Assembly: GCF_035594125.1 (NCBI RefSeq)
Contig: NC_087171.1
Location: 12,520,767-12,584,766 of the forward strand
DNA from: Scylla paramamosain
Taxonomy: Eukaryota > Arthropoda > Malacostraca > Decapoda > Portunidae
Reading direction: 5' to 3'
DNA length: 64,000 nt
Numbering within the stretch: position 1 is the stretch's first letter; each line of letters begins with the position of its first letter. The notes beneath the pieces were generated by a model. That model had not been told where the DNA came from, ran no database searches, and saw only the letters and a list, made by a program, of their open reading frames with translations. Of this stretch, positions 37,934 to 59,870 are shown piece by piece. The position numbers and the translations under genes were made by a program.

Positions 37934-38689
37934 TTCTTCCTTTGTCTTTATATTCTGGATGGCTCACTGATTTATGAATTCTCCGTAATGTTTGACTTAG
38001 CGGGACGATCATTACTTTCAAAATCACGAAATTATTGAGTATAATGACATTACGTAATGCATGATAGCGTACCATTGGAATGCTCTGACAAAGAAACGCG
38101 CGCGCACGCACGTACGCGCACACAGTTAATCAAAGAATGTAGAGAGGGAGCAATAAAAAAATGTTTAGAAAATTGGCCACACAAATTATGACTACTTTTT
38201 ATGATCACCGAATAATTTTCATTTGTAGATAATTCCTTGCAGAGCACCAAACATTATTCCAAAGAGAGTTTTATGCTGAATATTTATTTATATATATATA
38301 TTTTTTTTCACAACGATACTAGATAGTATGATAATACTTCATAAGCGTAATGAAGAACGAGCGTGAGGTGTGCAGGAAATACTGGTGCTGTGTTGTTTTG
38401 GAGGTGTGAAGGCCTCACTCTTGCATCTGCTAAAATGTACACTTGCTGAAAACGTGAAGACTTTTTATCGCCTCCCTCGGCCTTGCTACTCTGGACTGTA
38501 CACTCACCATCATCTTTATTTTCATCACATTAATGGAAGAGTTTGCTTGTATCGTTTCTTTCACTCTTTTCAGTGGTAAGTTCTGAAATACTCAGTTTTC
38601 GTTTTTCCTGCTTCGTGCGAGTTCGGGTATCAAGTCAGCTTTGGAGCTAAATTAACCAGATTTTTGGAAACTTTTATCTGGCTATATTT
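37934..38689. other. unique sequence
   Basis: A pyrimidine tract and CAG (38555-38573) are followed two bases later by GTAAGT (38576). This acceptor/donor juxtaposition is described under findings. The 70-residue frame over it has no known domain. Confidence 0.45.

Positions 38690-41722
<3,033 letters not shown>

Positions 41723-41766
<44 letters not shown>
41723..41766. repeat. (GT)n microsatellite
   Basis: 22 uninterrupted units. Confidence 0.95.
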
Positions 41767-41769
<3 letters not shown>

Positions 41770-41790
41770 TCCGTCCGTTTGTCCGTTTAT

Positions 41791-42133
41791 CTCTTCTCTT
41801 CTCTTCTTTTCTCTTCTCTCCTCTTCTCTTCTCTTCTCTTTTCTTCTCTTTCCCTTTCCCTTTCCCTTTCCCTTTCCCTTTCCCTTTCCTTGCTTTTCCT
41901 TCCTTCCCTTCCCTTCCCTTCCCTTCCCTTCCCTTCCCTTCCCTTTTCTCTTCTCTTCTCTTCTCTTCTCTTTTCTTCTCTTTCCCTTTCCCTTTCTCTT
42001 TCCCTTTCCCTTTCCCTTCCCTTCCCTTCCCCTTCCCTTCTCTTCCCTTCCCTTTCCTTTTCTTTCCTTTCCTTTGCTTCCCTTCCCTTCCCTTTCCTTT
42101 CCTTTCCTTCCCTTCCCTTCTTTTCTCTCCTCT
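41791..42133. repeat. 343-bp pure pyrimidine tract of 5- and 6-nt units
   Basis: Blocks of CTCTT, CTTTCC, CCTTC and CCTTT alternate, with only two or three purines. CTCTT, CTTTCC and CCTTCC blocks occur twice in the same order (41791-41940 and 41945-42050), suggesting an internal duplication. Highly basic or Phe/Pro/Leu-rich frames on each strand are artefacts. Confidence 0.93.
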
Positions 42134-42408
42134 ATCCACCCCATCTAGGTACAACTCTATGCATACCTCGACGTTCAGCAAACGGGCGAATAAGGTCTGT
42201 CAAAAAGATATCCCCTCAGTGTCTGGTGCCTTCCATCTCACTTATTGTCGAATGCAGGAATAGCTCGCCTCTCCCTAGCGGCCTAGCTCTTTTCCGCTCC
42301 TCCCTCGGCTTTTCACGAGGGAACATCAGGACCTCATGAAATAAATTGGCGTGTGTCTATTTTTGCAATTCTCGCTCTATCTTTTTACGGGGAGCATTAA
42401 TCCGACTT

Positions 42409-42414
<6 letters not shown>
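42134..42414. other. unique sequence
   Basis: Nothing recognised. Confidence 0.4.

Positions 42415-42492
<78 letters not shown>
42415..42492. repeat. (CT)n microsatellite
   Basis: 39 uninterrupted units. Confidence 0.97.
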
Positions 42493-42494
<2 letters not shown>

Positions 42495-42558
42495 TTTTGT
42501 CTTTTTTCTCTCTTTATTTCGTTCTCGTCTTTGTTTGTGTATGTATGTTTTGTTTCGT

Positions 42559-42565
42559 CTCTCTC

Positions 42566-42661
<96 letters not shown>
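42559..42661. repeat. (CT)n microsatellite with two CTC slips
   Basis: Phase changes near 42584 and 42600. Confidence 0.96.
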
Positions 42662-42664
<3 letters not shown>

Positions 42665-42732
42665 TGCGAATGTTTTTTCCCCATTTTTACTGCTGTAATA
42701 ATTACTCTCTCTCCTGTCTAAAGTAATGATCC

Positions 42733-42968
<236 letters not shown>

Positions 42969-43189
42969 ATATATAAACTACCCATGATAAACCCATGAAA
43001 AATATACCGTAGCTTCCTCTCATGTAAGGCAAGAGATAACAAAAAAGCAACATTCTTATAACTCGCATTTACGCAGCCACGTGTATGGGAAAGTAGGCGG
43101 GTGACTTTCTGACGTAGGAGGATGTTGTTACTGATATAGGTGGTATGTTACTTAATCTAAAGGAAAAGGTGGAGGTTAGTAAGAACGAT

Positions 43190-43395
43190 TGAAAGAAAGC
43201 AGTGTCCCTCGGTATGGCTTTACTGGCGCACTTAGTATCCACCGTCAGAAATATCGAGGGCAGTAGGTGAATGGCTTGACTTGAGACGGATACCCTGTAC
43301 GATCGAGAGCTGTAAGGTGCTAAAGGCGAAGGGATGAAAGCAACGTCACTTTGTATGGCTCGTCGACACATTTAGCATCACCAGGCACGCAGCGG
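43190..43395. repeat. tandem duplication, 141-bp offset
   Basis: AAAGCA-x-GTC at 43196 and 43337 is followed in both by TATGGCT, CACTTAG-ATCA/C and CC-x-CAGG-like blocks. Confidence 0.6.
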
Positions 43396-44815
43396 TATAT
43401 GGAACAGTTGGTGTTTGACTTTGACGTGTGAGAGAGTTTTGCTCCGGACCAGTCTGTGTTATTATGGCTAAAGACTCACGTTATCCCCTCACTTTTATCT
43501 ATTCGAGTTGTTGTTCGCTGGTGGCTTGCATTATTCCTTGCTTCGCGTCAAGAGAAATGTTTCGGCCGCAAAAATAATCTACATTATGTGGCACCAGTTT
43601 GAAAAGAAAGATAAATAACACGTACTTTTGTCACTCGGTGGTTTAACAGTCTATGGCACAAACACAGACAGGATGTGAACAAACAAGCACGCGAATAAAA
43701 AAAAAAAAAAAAGTTGTCACCAGAAAATGCGTAAACTAAACTTTTAGGTTAGCAGCAGCGGCAGCGGTGGTGGTGGTGGTGGTTGTCAGCGGGGCAGAAA
43801 TACACATATATCGTCAGCACACACACACACACACAGGAATTGCGTGTCAAGAGGCATGATGCTCGGTGTGACTAATAAAGTTAAGATTTGGGCTGAGTTG
43901 CTGAAGTTGTAAATACTGGGGTGCGGAGGAAAGACTGAGAACTCACATTAGAGTTTTAAAAATAGAATGAAACAAAAATTGAGGTGAAAAGAACAGGTTA
44001 ATCTTACTGGGGAATATGAAAGGAACAAAATAGGGGTTTAGAGAACTGGGAGAGAGAAAAATACCGGGCCACAGAGAGAGAGAGAGAGAAGAAACGAAGG
44101 CTGGAAAATTACAAGGGCAAGGTGAAAACTAGGAACGTTAGGGGAAAAGAAGGGCACCAGACTCGGAGCTTTAGAGTAAGGATGAGAAATGAGGAAAAAG
44201 TGGGTAACTGGGGAACAGGGTACGGGGAAAAGGGTGATGCTCTAGTTACGAGTGTGGCGGTGGCGGAGAGTGGCGGGAATAAATGTGCATGTGGTGAAGT
44301 GGTGTGTTCGCACGTAGTTTTGTTGACATGAAGTAAAAAAATTACAAAAGGTGTAATAGTTGAGGCGGTTGACTACTAGATTAATTTTGTGCAGTCTGTC
44401 CCCTCCTCACCCTGTGTTTTGGGGGGAAGTTGGTGGTCACAGCACTGCCAAACGCGTCGACGCTTCATCCGGAATGCATTTAGCAGGTTCTAGTGGAAAT
44501 TAATGAGATTTTCAAGGGTGACTTTTTTTTTTTATGGTTGCATTGATGATTTAACAAGTATGTCTCATCATCATGAGGTAGTGAGTGTCTATTCATCTCT
44601 GTTTGAAAATAGTTGTAATGAGAAAACAAATCATTGAACTCTGGCTGAATAATTCTTGGGTGCACGTTTTAATTCTCTGTAAAGAAAAGTGATGCGAAGC
44701 AGAAGAGATTATTGTGCTCGTGCCTCAGCCCGATTATTCTGGTTTTATTTGACAATCATTACAGAAATAAGCATGTAAGTTACATCACCAGCTGCTGTCT
44801 CTCTCGCTCAGTGAC
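43396..44815. other. unique sequence
   Basis: Short simple repeats only: (GGT)n near 43768-43783, (CA)n at 43818-43835 and (GA)n at 44072-44090. Purine-rich at 43920-44220. Confidence 0.45.
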
Positions 44816-44817
44816 AC

Positions 44818-45090
44818 ATATATAATGAATTAACTTTTTGTTCAAATTTTATTGTATTTTAAAAGGTGATTAGTTTTCCGCTCTCTGAACTCCGTCACTT
44901 GACCCCCTGAATTCAAGCTTTTGGAATATAGATAAGTTCTGCCTCTCTCTCTTGATAACAAAATGAATTAGATTTATTTAAATTAATATAATCTCTACAA
45001 AGATGATTACCCATTCACTCTCCGAACCAGGTCAGCTAACCACTTGAACTCAAATTTTTAGAAGGGGAAGTCTTTGTCCAGCAGTGAATC
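44818..45090. repeat. decayed tandem duplication, 138-bp offset
   Basis: AATGAATTA at 44824 and 44962 is followed in both by a T/A-rich stretch, RATGATTA-CC, TCTCYGAAC, CACTTGA-C and CAA-TTTT-GAA blocks. Confidence 0.65.
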
Positions 45091-45560
45091 GTAAAGAGTG
45101 ATGACGTTGGTGATGATGAATGGAAACCCAGAGGATTGAATATACTAGTAGAATTATTAATACATTTTAATTCTTCTTTTCTTGATAGTCTACAGTTGCC
45201 GGTTTTTGAAGTTGAAGTCTCTTAAGTGAGTGTTAGTGTCTGAAAACGTTGCTTGTATTATGACTTCTCTTAGATCATAAACTATTGGAATATTTAGATA
45301 ATTTTAGATATTTTTTAATAAATATAATTTAATTTTAATCTTAATAAATTTAAATCAATTTAGATAAAAAATCCCCATATGCAGTTATTCTAACCTACGT
45401 ATTTTATGAAGAGGGTTCAGAAGGAGGCGGTTACTTTGGATGAAATCTCGCGGAATGTTCATGGGAAAAATTTATCTTGGGCAAGGTACGGTATAGAAGA
45501 TAAAAACATTAGGGATTCTACAAGGAGTTGAATAGGGATTAACTTTATTACGAATCATAA
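45091..45560. other. AT-rich unique sequence
   Basis: Very AT-rich at 45290-45370. No feature recognised. Confidence 0.4.
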
Positions 45561-45872
45561 GGTAGCATACTTAGGTGGACATCAAGTAATGGAACACGGC
45601 ACTTCCATCCATTATTGAACTCACCAATGACCGCGGATGATGTTCTTGAATACATAAGTGAAAAGAAAGCCAGAAGCAGCACCACCCGTCATGTCCGAAT
45701 GTTACTTGACGCACTTCAGGCCCGAACAAAGGTCGAGTGGTTTTGTATTGTTGAAAGCACAATTGAAGACAAGACAACTGATGATCCACCACTGCGTCGC
45801 TGCTTTGCCATGCTGGTAACGTCCGGAAAAAAAAAAACTGTCTTGTCTTCTTTCCTGGACAGTTTTTGTTAG
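45561..45872 (+). CDS. isolated exon-like frame resembling a CARD (death-fold) domain; possibly a pseudogene
   Basis: Open from 45561 to a stop at 45870-45872. From the in-frame ATG at 45627 it reads MTADDVLEYISEKKARSS, then RHVRMLLDALQART, EWFCIVESTIED and PPLRRCFAMLV. The pattern (T-x-D-D-V...I...K...R...LLD-L...F...F...LE) is like helices 2-5 of caspase recruitment domains, which mediate adaptor contacts in apoptosis and innate immunity. The part before the ATG (HFHPLLNS) could be the end of helix 1. A usable splice donor, CTG|GTAACG, lies at 45816, just where the domain would end; without splicing, the frame runs through an A run to the stop. No good acceptor is seen upstream, and no other CARD, caspase or kinase exon is in the window. 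Resemblance is by eye only. Alternatives are chance or a decayed exon. Confidence 0.3.
   Translation, partial: GSILRWTSSNGTRHFHPLLNSPMTADDVLEYISEKKARSSTTRHVRMLLDALQARTKVEWFCIVESTIEDKTTDDPPLRRCFAMLVTSGKKKTVLSSFLDSFC
45833..45867. repeat. perfect 10-bp stem inverted repeat
   Basis: AAAAACTGTC (45833-45842) and GACAGTTTTT (45858-45867) around a 15-nt pyrimidine-rich loop, immediately downstream of the CARD-like segment. Confidence 0.7.
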
Positions 45873-47279
45873 AGGTATCTGTTGGAGGCTTAATATCCAT
45901 TTAATTGTATATTCAGCACTTTTAAAAGAAGAAAATAACATGGACTGTAGCACGTGGAGGGGTTTGCCTAAAATATCCAATACATTTTGCATCTAGTATA
46001 TTGAAAAGAATTCACAAACTGCAATATGTATAGAAAATCATAAGCAAAGTATAGTAATTCCACAAAGCCATGAAAATCGTAAGATCACCATAAATCTCCC
46101 CAAACCAGTCCTTACTGTATTCAAGATTATGGAAGACGTATGCGGTAAGGCACCCTGGAGTAAATCTTATACTTAATCTCAGGGATATGAATGCGGTCAC
46201 TTGTACGACAGACGGCCTGCATCGACCCTCGCGTGCCCTGGCGGTGCTGCGGAATGCCGATGTGACCAAACGCGCCCATCTATCACCTGGAATCATGCCT
46301 TACAATTCGATCACGAGCTGAAAACTCCATTTACATATGAGTAACGTCCAGATTATTTGCATGTATCAACCTTTACTCACGAAAGACGTCATCTAATGGA
46401 ATAGTATCACGCGCTGTCCAGGGAGGAGGTCGTCTTGTTACGTATCGCTTGTTGTATATCGTAAGTTTCCCTCTGTTAAATTTCAGTCACTAACTTTCTG
46501 TCCACGAGATGTTTCCCTCCATGATAGATTTGCTTAAGGTCCTAAAAAATTCCGCTGGACTATGTCAAATTGTTATCTTGTATTATGTTTCGTTTTGTTG
46601 CGTTATGCTATGCCATGTTACGTTAGATTGGAGGAATTTATTGGGCTTCTTTTTGTGGGCCGAAGTTTACATGCAGCAATGGTGGCTGTTGGAACTCATA
46701 GAGACGCATCATCATTCACTCACACGCTGCATCAGGCAAGGAGGAGGTTTTAAGCTATGGTACATATTCTCAGACTTTTCGGTGTCTGATCCCTACTACA
46801 TTTATCAAGCACTAGTGGAAGTTATTACGGCGTTCAGTTGTGATGCCAGTTTCTAGTGATATGTTAACAAGGATTCTGCACCACCACCGTTAAAAAAAAA
46901 AAAAAAAAGAGTCTGATTAATCGTCTTTGTGGCCTTGGAAAATAGTAATCTAATGAGAGAATAAAACATTTAATAATACGAACTCCTGTGGCCATTCCTG
47001 TGTCTTGACGTGTGTCTCGACTGTGTTAAGTGTAGTGAATAAATGAGACAGACGAGTGGCGGTAAATCAGGGTCTATAAAAGAAGTGGGTGATATATGCG
47101 ACGAGGGAATCACAGCGAGGGAATGTAGGTATAGTGCATAGCGAGCGAGTGAGTGCATGGCGTGTAAAGAACGCTGTGTTTGGTGGTGGGGCGGGATTGG
47201 TATCGATTGCATGACCTTTGTTGAGAGGAAGCCATCCATGCAAAGCTCTTAAACTATATCATACACACCCACATCCACC

Positions 47280-47284
<5 letters not shown>
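45873..47284. other. unique sequence
   Basis: A 115-residue frame at 46509-46856 begins with ATG but shows no domain. Nothing else recognised. Confidence 0.45.

Positions 47285-47349
<65 letters not shown>
47285..47349. repeat. (GA)n microsatellite
   Basis: 32 uninterrupted units. Confidence 0.97.
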
Positions 47350-47352
<3 letters not shown>

Positions 47353-47924
47353 TATGCAGATGCAGACCACACAGACCTCATGGCTCCCACGAGACGGTAC
47401 AACCCAAAGCCTGTATTCTGTTCGTTTTCCCGCATCTTTTTGACGGACGACGGTGCCAATATACACTGCCACATTCCAGTATGGACGATGCTGCGGGACG
47501 CTCAACTTTATATACTTCACTTTTATTCATATTTTTCAAGTAAATTTGTGGGTGGAAAACCTTGCGTCGGATTACTTCCTCACGAACTCAAGCTAAAAGA
47601 TCAACAGAATAAATAACTATAGACGCAATCAGTTAGTCACAGATGAACGTTTTTTTCCTTTCATGATTTACGAGAGGGAATTCCTGTCACGTGACGTATT
47701 TTTAGGTTTGTGTTTTATTTATTGGAATTACTGTCGGTGGTCAGATTTCCAATAGTATTCTGCGCTTGCTTCCTCTGTTTTATTTTCTTTATCCTCAACT
47801 TTTCCACAGTTTGGGTCGTCCTTTGTTTACATTCAGGGCAGTGTACATTTCAGGCTGCTCCTTTCAGAGTCAAAGAAGGAGGTATAAGAAGTTACACTAT
47901 TTATTTCCAAAAGAGACGATATTC
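47350..47924. other. unique sequence
   Basis: Nothing recognised. Confidence 0.4.
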
Positions 47925-48085
47925 ATTTTTTTTTTTTTTTACGGATAAAGTCGTAGGAAGAAGGAAAACCAGGAAGGGGGTAAAGAGTTCCGGAGTTTAC
48001 CCGTGGAAGGGATGAAGGAGTGACGATCCTGATCAGTTCTTGCAATAATGAGATGGACAGGAAATGATTCTCCCCTTTCATACCC
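47925..48085 (-). mobile_element. degenerate non-LTR retrotransposon 3' fragment
   Basis: A T run at 47928-47941 (minus-strand A tail) is followed by GAGTTCCGGAGTTTACC, GGGATGAAGGAGTGA and GTTCTTGCAATAATGAGATG. These match, base for base with scattered changes, the same order at 3320-3400 of the 3.1-3.65 kb element (GAGTTCCAGAGTTTACC, GGATGAATGATTGAG, CTCTTGCGTTAGAGAGGTGG). Reading frames are destroyed. Confidence 0.65.
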
Positions 48086-48671
48086 GGTCACGTTAATGTC
48101 CCCAGTGTAAGAAGTAAATGATGTGAAATTGATCCAGTGTCGTTCACCTCCTCCCTCTAAACGTGGACGTTAGTATCCATGAAACACGAGTATGAATAAA
48201 GAGAATGTAAACTTGATGCATCGCCTGCTCCCACACATGACCGAAAAAAAAAACATATCGTGCAATATACCTATGCATAAAGATTTCTTGACTTTTATAC
48301 TTATTTGAAAAGAATACGGAAAAAAAAAAAAAACACATTCTCTCCCTCACTCTGTTAAACACCATTAGAGTTTGCAAAGAAAATATGTAAGCTAGAAATA
48401 AATATTGGTGTAGATTATTCGTAAAATCCACAAGCGAGGGGTCGGCAGAATTAATCCGCCTGACTCTGAAACTTCGGTACAAGGGAAAAATGTCTCTCTG
48501 ATAGTCCTATCATTAAGCGAAGCAGGAAGGGCGACGGCGAAGTGAGGTGAGGTCAGGTTATATTAACACCTTTGTGCGATGCTGCTTTGTTCGTTATTTT
48601 TCTGGTGTTGGATGTAGTGCTGATAGACTTGACAAGGGAAGAATCAGACATAGGTGTGTAAATATAGATGC

Positions 48672-48673
<2 letters not shown>
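48086..48673. other. unique sequence
   Basis: Nothing recognised. Confidence 0.4.

Positions 48674-48756
<83 letters not shown>
48674..48756. repeat. (GA)n microsatellite
   Basis: 41 uninterrupted units. Confidence 0.97.
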
Positions 48757-48757
<1 letters not shown>

Positions 48758-48789
48758 AATGACTGTCAATAAAGAAGTAAAGATTTTTA

Positions 48790-49728
<939 letters not shown>

Positions 49729-49795
<67 letters not shown>
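49729..49795. repeat. (GA)n microsatellite
   Basis: 33 uninterrupted units. Confidence 0.97.
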
Positions 49796-49799
<4 letters not shown>

Positions 49800-49847
49800 A
49801 ATCGTTGCATTGTCCTGGCTTCTATCCTTTCGCTGTGACGTCTGGCT

Positions 49848-52055
<2,208 letters not shown>

Positions 52056-52134
<79 letters not shown>
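52056..52134. repeat. (CT)n microsatellite
   Basis: 39 uninterrupted units. Confidence 0.97.
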
Positions 52135-52137
<3 letters not shown>

Positions 52138-52395
52138 CAATTTCTTAAGTGTTCCATTTACTCTCCTATTACAGCCGCACCTTCCAAAAGAACCATAAGA
52201 AATCTAGTCCCATAGCACCTTTAACAACACCCATAAAAATGTCTAGTTCTACAATAACCACAGATGTTTTTGCCTTCACAATGGTGCTTTTATTTTATTT
52301 ACTTTTTTTTGGTCCTTTCATTCACGCTTTGCACTGTGTTGCTTTCTATGTGCATTGCATTTAAAATTATTTTTCTCTGCTATTCTCGTACCACC

Positions 52396-52607
52396 TTAAC
52401 CTTTTGACTGCTACTTGGTACACCTTCCCCTAATCACCAATTACTTTGAGACATCTTTACTTGTTCTATAGCCACATACAGTCTTTAAAATGGGAACAAA
52501 TTGCAAAATGTTTTCCTTTTCATCGCCATCTTTCTTGTAAATGCTTATAAAGACTTAACGCATTGCTTTTGGTACTGGTAATTGTTTCGTGTCAGTGAAA
52601 GGGTTAA
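52396..52607 (-). mobile_element. TTAA-flanked MITE, piggyBac-like ends (copy 2)
   Basis: 212 bp with TTAA at 52396-52399 and 52604-52607. The termini are inverted: TTAACCTTTTGACTG on the left, and CAGTGAAAGGGTTAA on the right (reverse complement TTAACCCTTTCACTG). The reverse complement aligns along its length with 28822-29036, sharing TTTATAAGCA, TTGCAATTT, TAGAACAA and TGTACCAA-TAGC in the same order. It is the better preserved copy at the right terminus. No coding capacity. Confidence 0.82.
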
Positions 52608-54831
<2,224 letters not shown>

Positions 54832-54865
54832 CTGTGTGTGTGCGTGTGGGTGTGTGTGTGTGTGT

Positions 54866-54930
<65 letters not shown>
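54832..54930. repeat. (GT)n microsatellite with GGG interruptions
   Basis: About 48 units with GCGT, GGGT and TATG variants. Confidence 0.96.
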
Positions 54931-57249
<2,319 letters not shown>

Positions 57250-57319
57250 AGGAGTCTAAAGTTTCCTCTTTATTAGATTTATCGGGTATTCTCGGTAAAC
57301 TTATAAGTCTAAAAGTACG

Positions 57320-57470
57320 GTAATGATTTTTTTTTTTTACATTAAGAAAGGACTGACAAAGGAGTACGAAAAGAAAATGATAATAAGTTTTTTTTTTCTA
57401 TCATCTGAAAGAGACACCGAACTCTTACAGAGCGTAAATTTTTAAGTCACAGGAAGGTGAAAATATTGGC
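57320..57470 (-). mobile_element. possible degenerate retroelement 3' end
   Basis: A T run, then ACATTAAGAAAGGACTGACAA, AGAAAATGATAAT and TTTTTAAGTCACAGGAAGGT recall TATGTAGGAGGGACACTGAC, AAAAAAATGCC and TTTAAGTCATAGGAAGGTGG of the 3.1-3.65 kb element in the same order. Weak similarity. Confidence 0.35.
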
Positions 57471-57578
57471 ACGTGGCTGTCTATTTACACATGTACTGCA
57501 ACATTTTGTATATAAACTTGACCAAATACTCTGTTGCATGAATATGTATGCATCTATCTTTATCTGTTTATCTATCTG

Positions 57579-57605
57579 TGTGTGTGTGTGTGTATGTGTG
57601 TGTGT
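57579..57605. repeat. (GT)n microsatellite
   Basis: Short run with one ATG interruption. Confidence 0.9.
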
Positions 57606-58199
57606 ATTTATGTTACCGCTATAAGGTACGTGTATGATAAAATTATTTACATAGAAATCCGATATACCGTCCGAAATTATTTAGTCAGAAAACTTGAAAT
57701 ACTGTGTTCAAAGTCTGTATAAAATAGAAAATGTCGAGCCGGGTTGCAGGGCACGCAGGGACGGGCCACCAGCAGCTGTGTGGGGAAGAGGATGTGTCTC
57801 ATAGCAGCTTTATTACTTGGAATTACAACATGATATTAATCTGTGATGGGAGGAACGTCAGGCACCATGTTGAAAATCCTCGCTTTTATGCTGATGGGTC
57901 CTTTGTAATCCCGGGGAGAAAAAATAGAAACATAATAGGATTTTACTCGTACAAAGACTCTCACTAGTGATTTATATATAGTCTTGCATCGATAACCATC
58001 ATGCATGTATTCATAACCCTGACTTTTGGGTGCACTTAATATTTCAGCGTTTCGTACCCATGCGCGCCTCGACAGTGCCCCGTGGAAATGTTTGAACTGC
58101 AGGGAACAGGAAGTGTGTTGAGGGTGCGTGGTAACGGAGTGGTGGAGGACGATGATGTGTGATGTGTGGCAGAAGGTTACTGGGTGGTGATGGAGTGTC
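57606..58199. other. unique sequence
   Basis: An ATG-initiated 78-residue frame at 57731-57967 contains no recognisable domain. Confidence 0.45.
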
Positions 58200-58385
58200 G
58201 GGAGGTGGTTTGATGTAAAAGAGTCTGTAGTGATGAAAGGATGTTGAGGTGATGTTTGATGTTGAAGAAGGAATGCTTGGTGATTGAGGGATTGTTGGGG
58301 ATGATGTGTATGTGAAGGAGTGTGTAGTGATGAAAGGATGTGGAAATGATATCTGATGTTGAAGAAATTGAGGAGCATCGGAATA
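58200..58385. repeat. tandem duplication, 97-bp offset
   Basis: GAGT-TGTAGTGATGAAAGG at 58221 and 58318 is followed in both by ATGT-GA-RTGAT and TGATGTTGAAGAA. Confidence 0.75.
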
Positions 58386-58626
58386 ATGCCAGATTTGAAA
58401 AAAAAAAAAAGTGTGATCAGTAATGAAGTGATGTTTGGTGATGTTTACTGTAGGTTGTAATGAGGTGAGGGAAAAGATGAAGCTGTAAGGCTGTTGGTTG
58501 ATGTTTAAATGACAATAATAACAACATAGGATGACGATAAATAGGCTGACTAATGATAGTCTAGGGATGGGAGTGTGTGGGTAGAGATGGCAGAGTGGAA
58601 GTTCTAAATGATAGGAGGTGTAAAGA

Positions 58627-58836
58627 GTGGTGGCGTGTCTTCGGTAGTGCAGTAATGATAGAGCTGGGGTGAGGTATGAATAAAGTGCAGGGGTGACTCT
58701 GGGGAGTATGTGGGGTTTGTGATGGAGATGAAATGTTGAGGGTTCCTGAAGGGTTGAACGCAAGGGGTGGTGGCGTGGCTTTAGTGTTGGAATAATGACG
58801 GTGCGAGGGTGAGGTAAGAATAAAATGTTGGGGTGA
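58627..58836. repeat. tandem duplication, 140-bp offset
   Basis: GTGGTGGCGTG at 58627 and 58767 is followed by AATGA, GGTGAGGTA-GAATAAA and GGGGTGA at identical spacing (58627-58696 and 58767-58836). The 239-residue minus-strand frame over 58044-58763 is a stop-poor consequence of this G/T-rich repeated DNA. Confidence 0.8.
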
Positions 58837-59870
58837 ATGTGAAGTGAAGATAAAATGTTAGAGGGTTATTGTCAGGTGCGAAGCATGACGGTGTTACACT
58901 AGTAGTCTATAGACACTTTTTTACGACAGTAATGTAGTGGTGCGTTAGTATCGGCAAGCACCTGTACAGACCGTGTGTGGTGTAGCTAGGTTAATTATCA
59001 CAGTCACTCACTCCATCACTGCTCAAAGTAATTCCCGGCCATGCTAGCTGCAGGTGTGAAATGAAGCCAATTTGTATATTTTTTTTCGAATTATTAATTA
59101 AATAACTCGATATATGTACTCAGTTACAAGGCAGTTAATATCATGGACTCATTTACTCTGTAATATCCGTTATGCATTCTAAAAAAAAAAAAAAGTTTTT
59201 AATATTGCATATATCTTTTCCGCCACGCATCAACATTCTCACTTTAATAATATTCAAACACATTTATTCCCTCCTTTCCGCATGGGTACGCCAAGCTCGC
59301 CGCCGCCCCTTGTTAATCTGCGGCGTGGCAAGTCTTAATTGGTGATTTCTCTTGGCCGCCACTACAACACCTCTGTGGCGGCCACGGGACACAGCGGCCA
59401 CCGCATGTGTGGTCTCGACGACGATACTTGTGAAGATTAAATTAGCGATTATAATGATAACAATAATAATAATGACAAATAACGATAATGATGATAGTAC
59501 GTAATAATAACAAAGTGGCGTCGACTATTGCTTTCCCACCACCAAACAATGAAATAGACGTGCGAGATCTGCATCATCCTGTGAAACGTTTAATCTTTTG
59601 AAGTGTGTCTCGGCTTGTCTGTTTGTGTTTATTATTTTATTTTTGCTTCTCCACTGGGTTCACCGGATTATAAGTCGGAGCTCCAGGAAATTAATCAAGA
59701 TCCTGACATCAACTTCCTTCAACAGTACGGCTTTTAGAGTTGCCTTACCTTTCAGTTGCGTTTGTTGATGGTTCATTGTGTAGTTAAACTGGTAAAATCC
59801 TGAGTAAATGTATTTGTAAGGTTCTGGCAGTAGGACAAATGTGGCAGTAGGACGATGTGGATTTTTATTT

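Noticed and set aside
46509..46856. 115-residue frame
   Set aside because: No domain; surrounding TTATG/TTACG words suggest low-complexity origin.
57731..57967. 78-residue ATG-initiated frame
   Set aside because: No recognisable domain, no splice or promoter support, and length is within chance expectation.
58044..58763. 239-residue minus-strand frame
   Set aside because: His/Thr/Ser/Pro-rich low complexity over G/T-rich duplicated DNA; no domain, and the duplicated units are read in inconsistent register.
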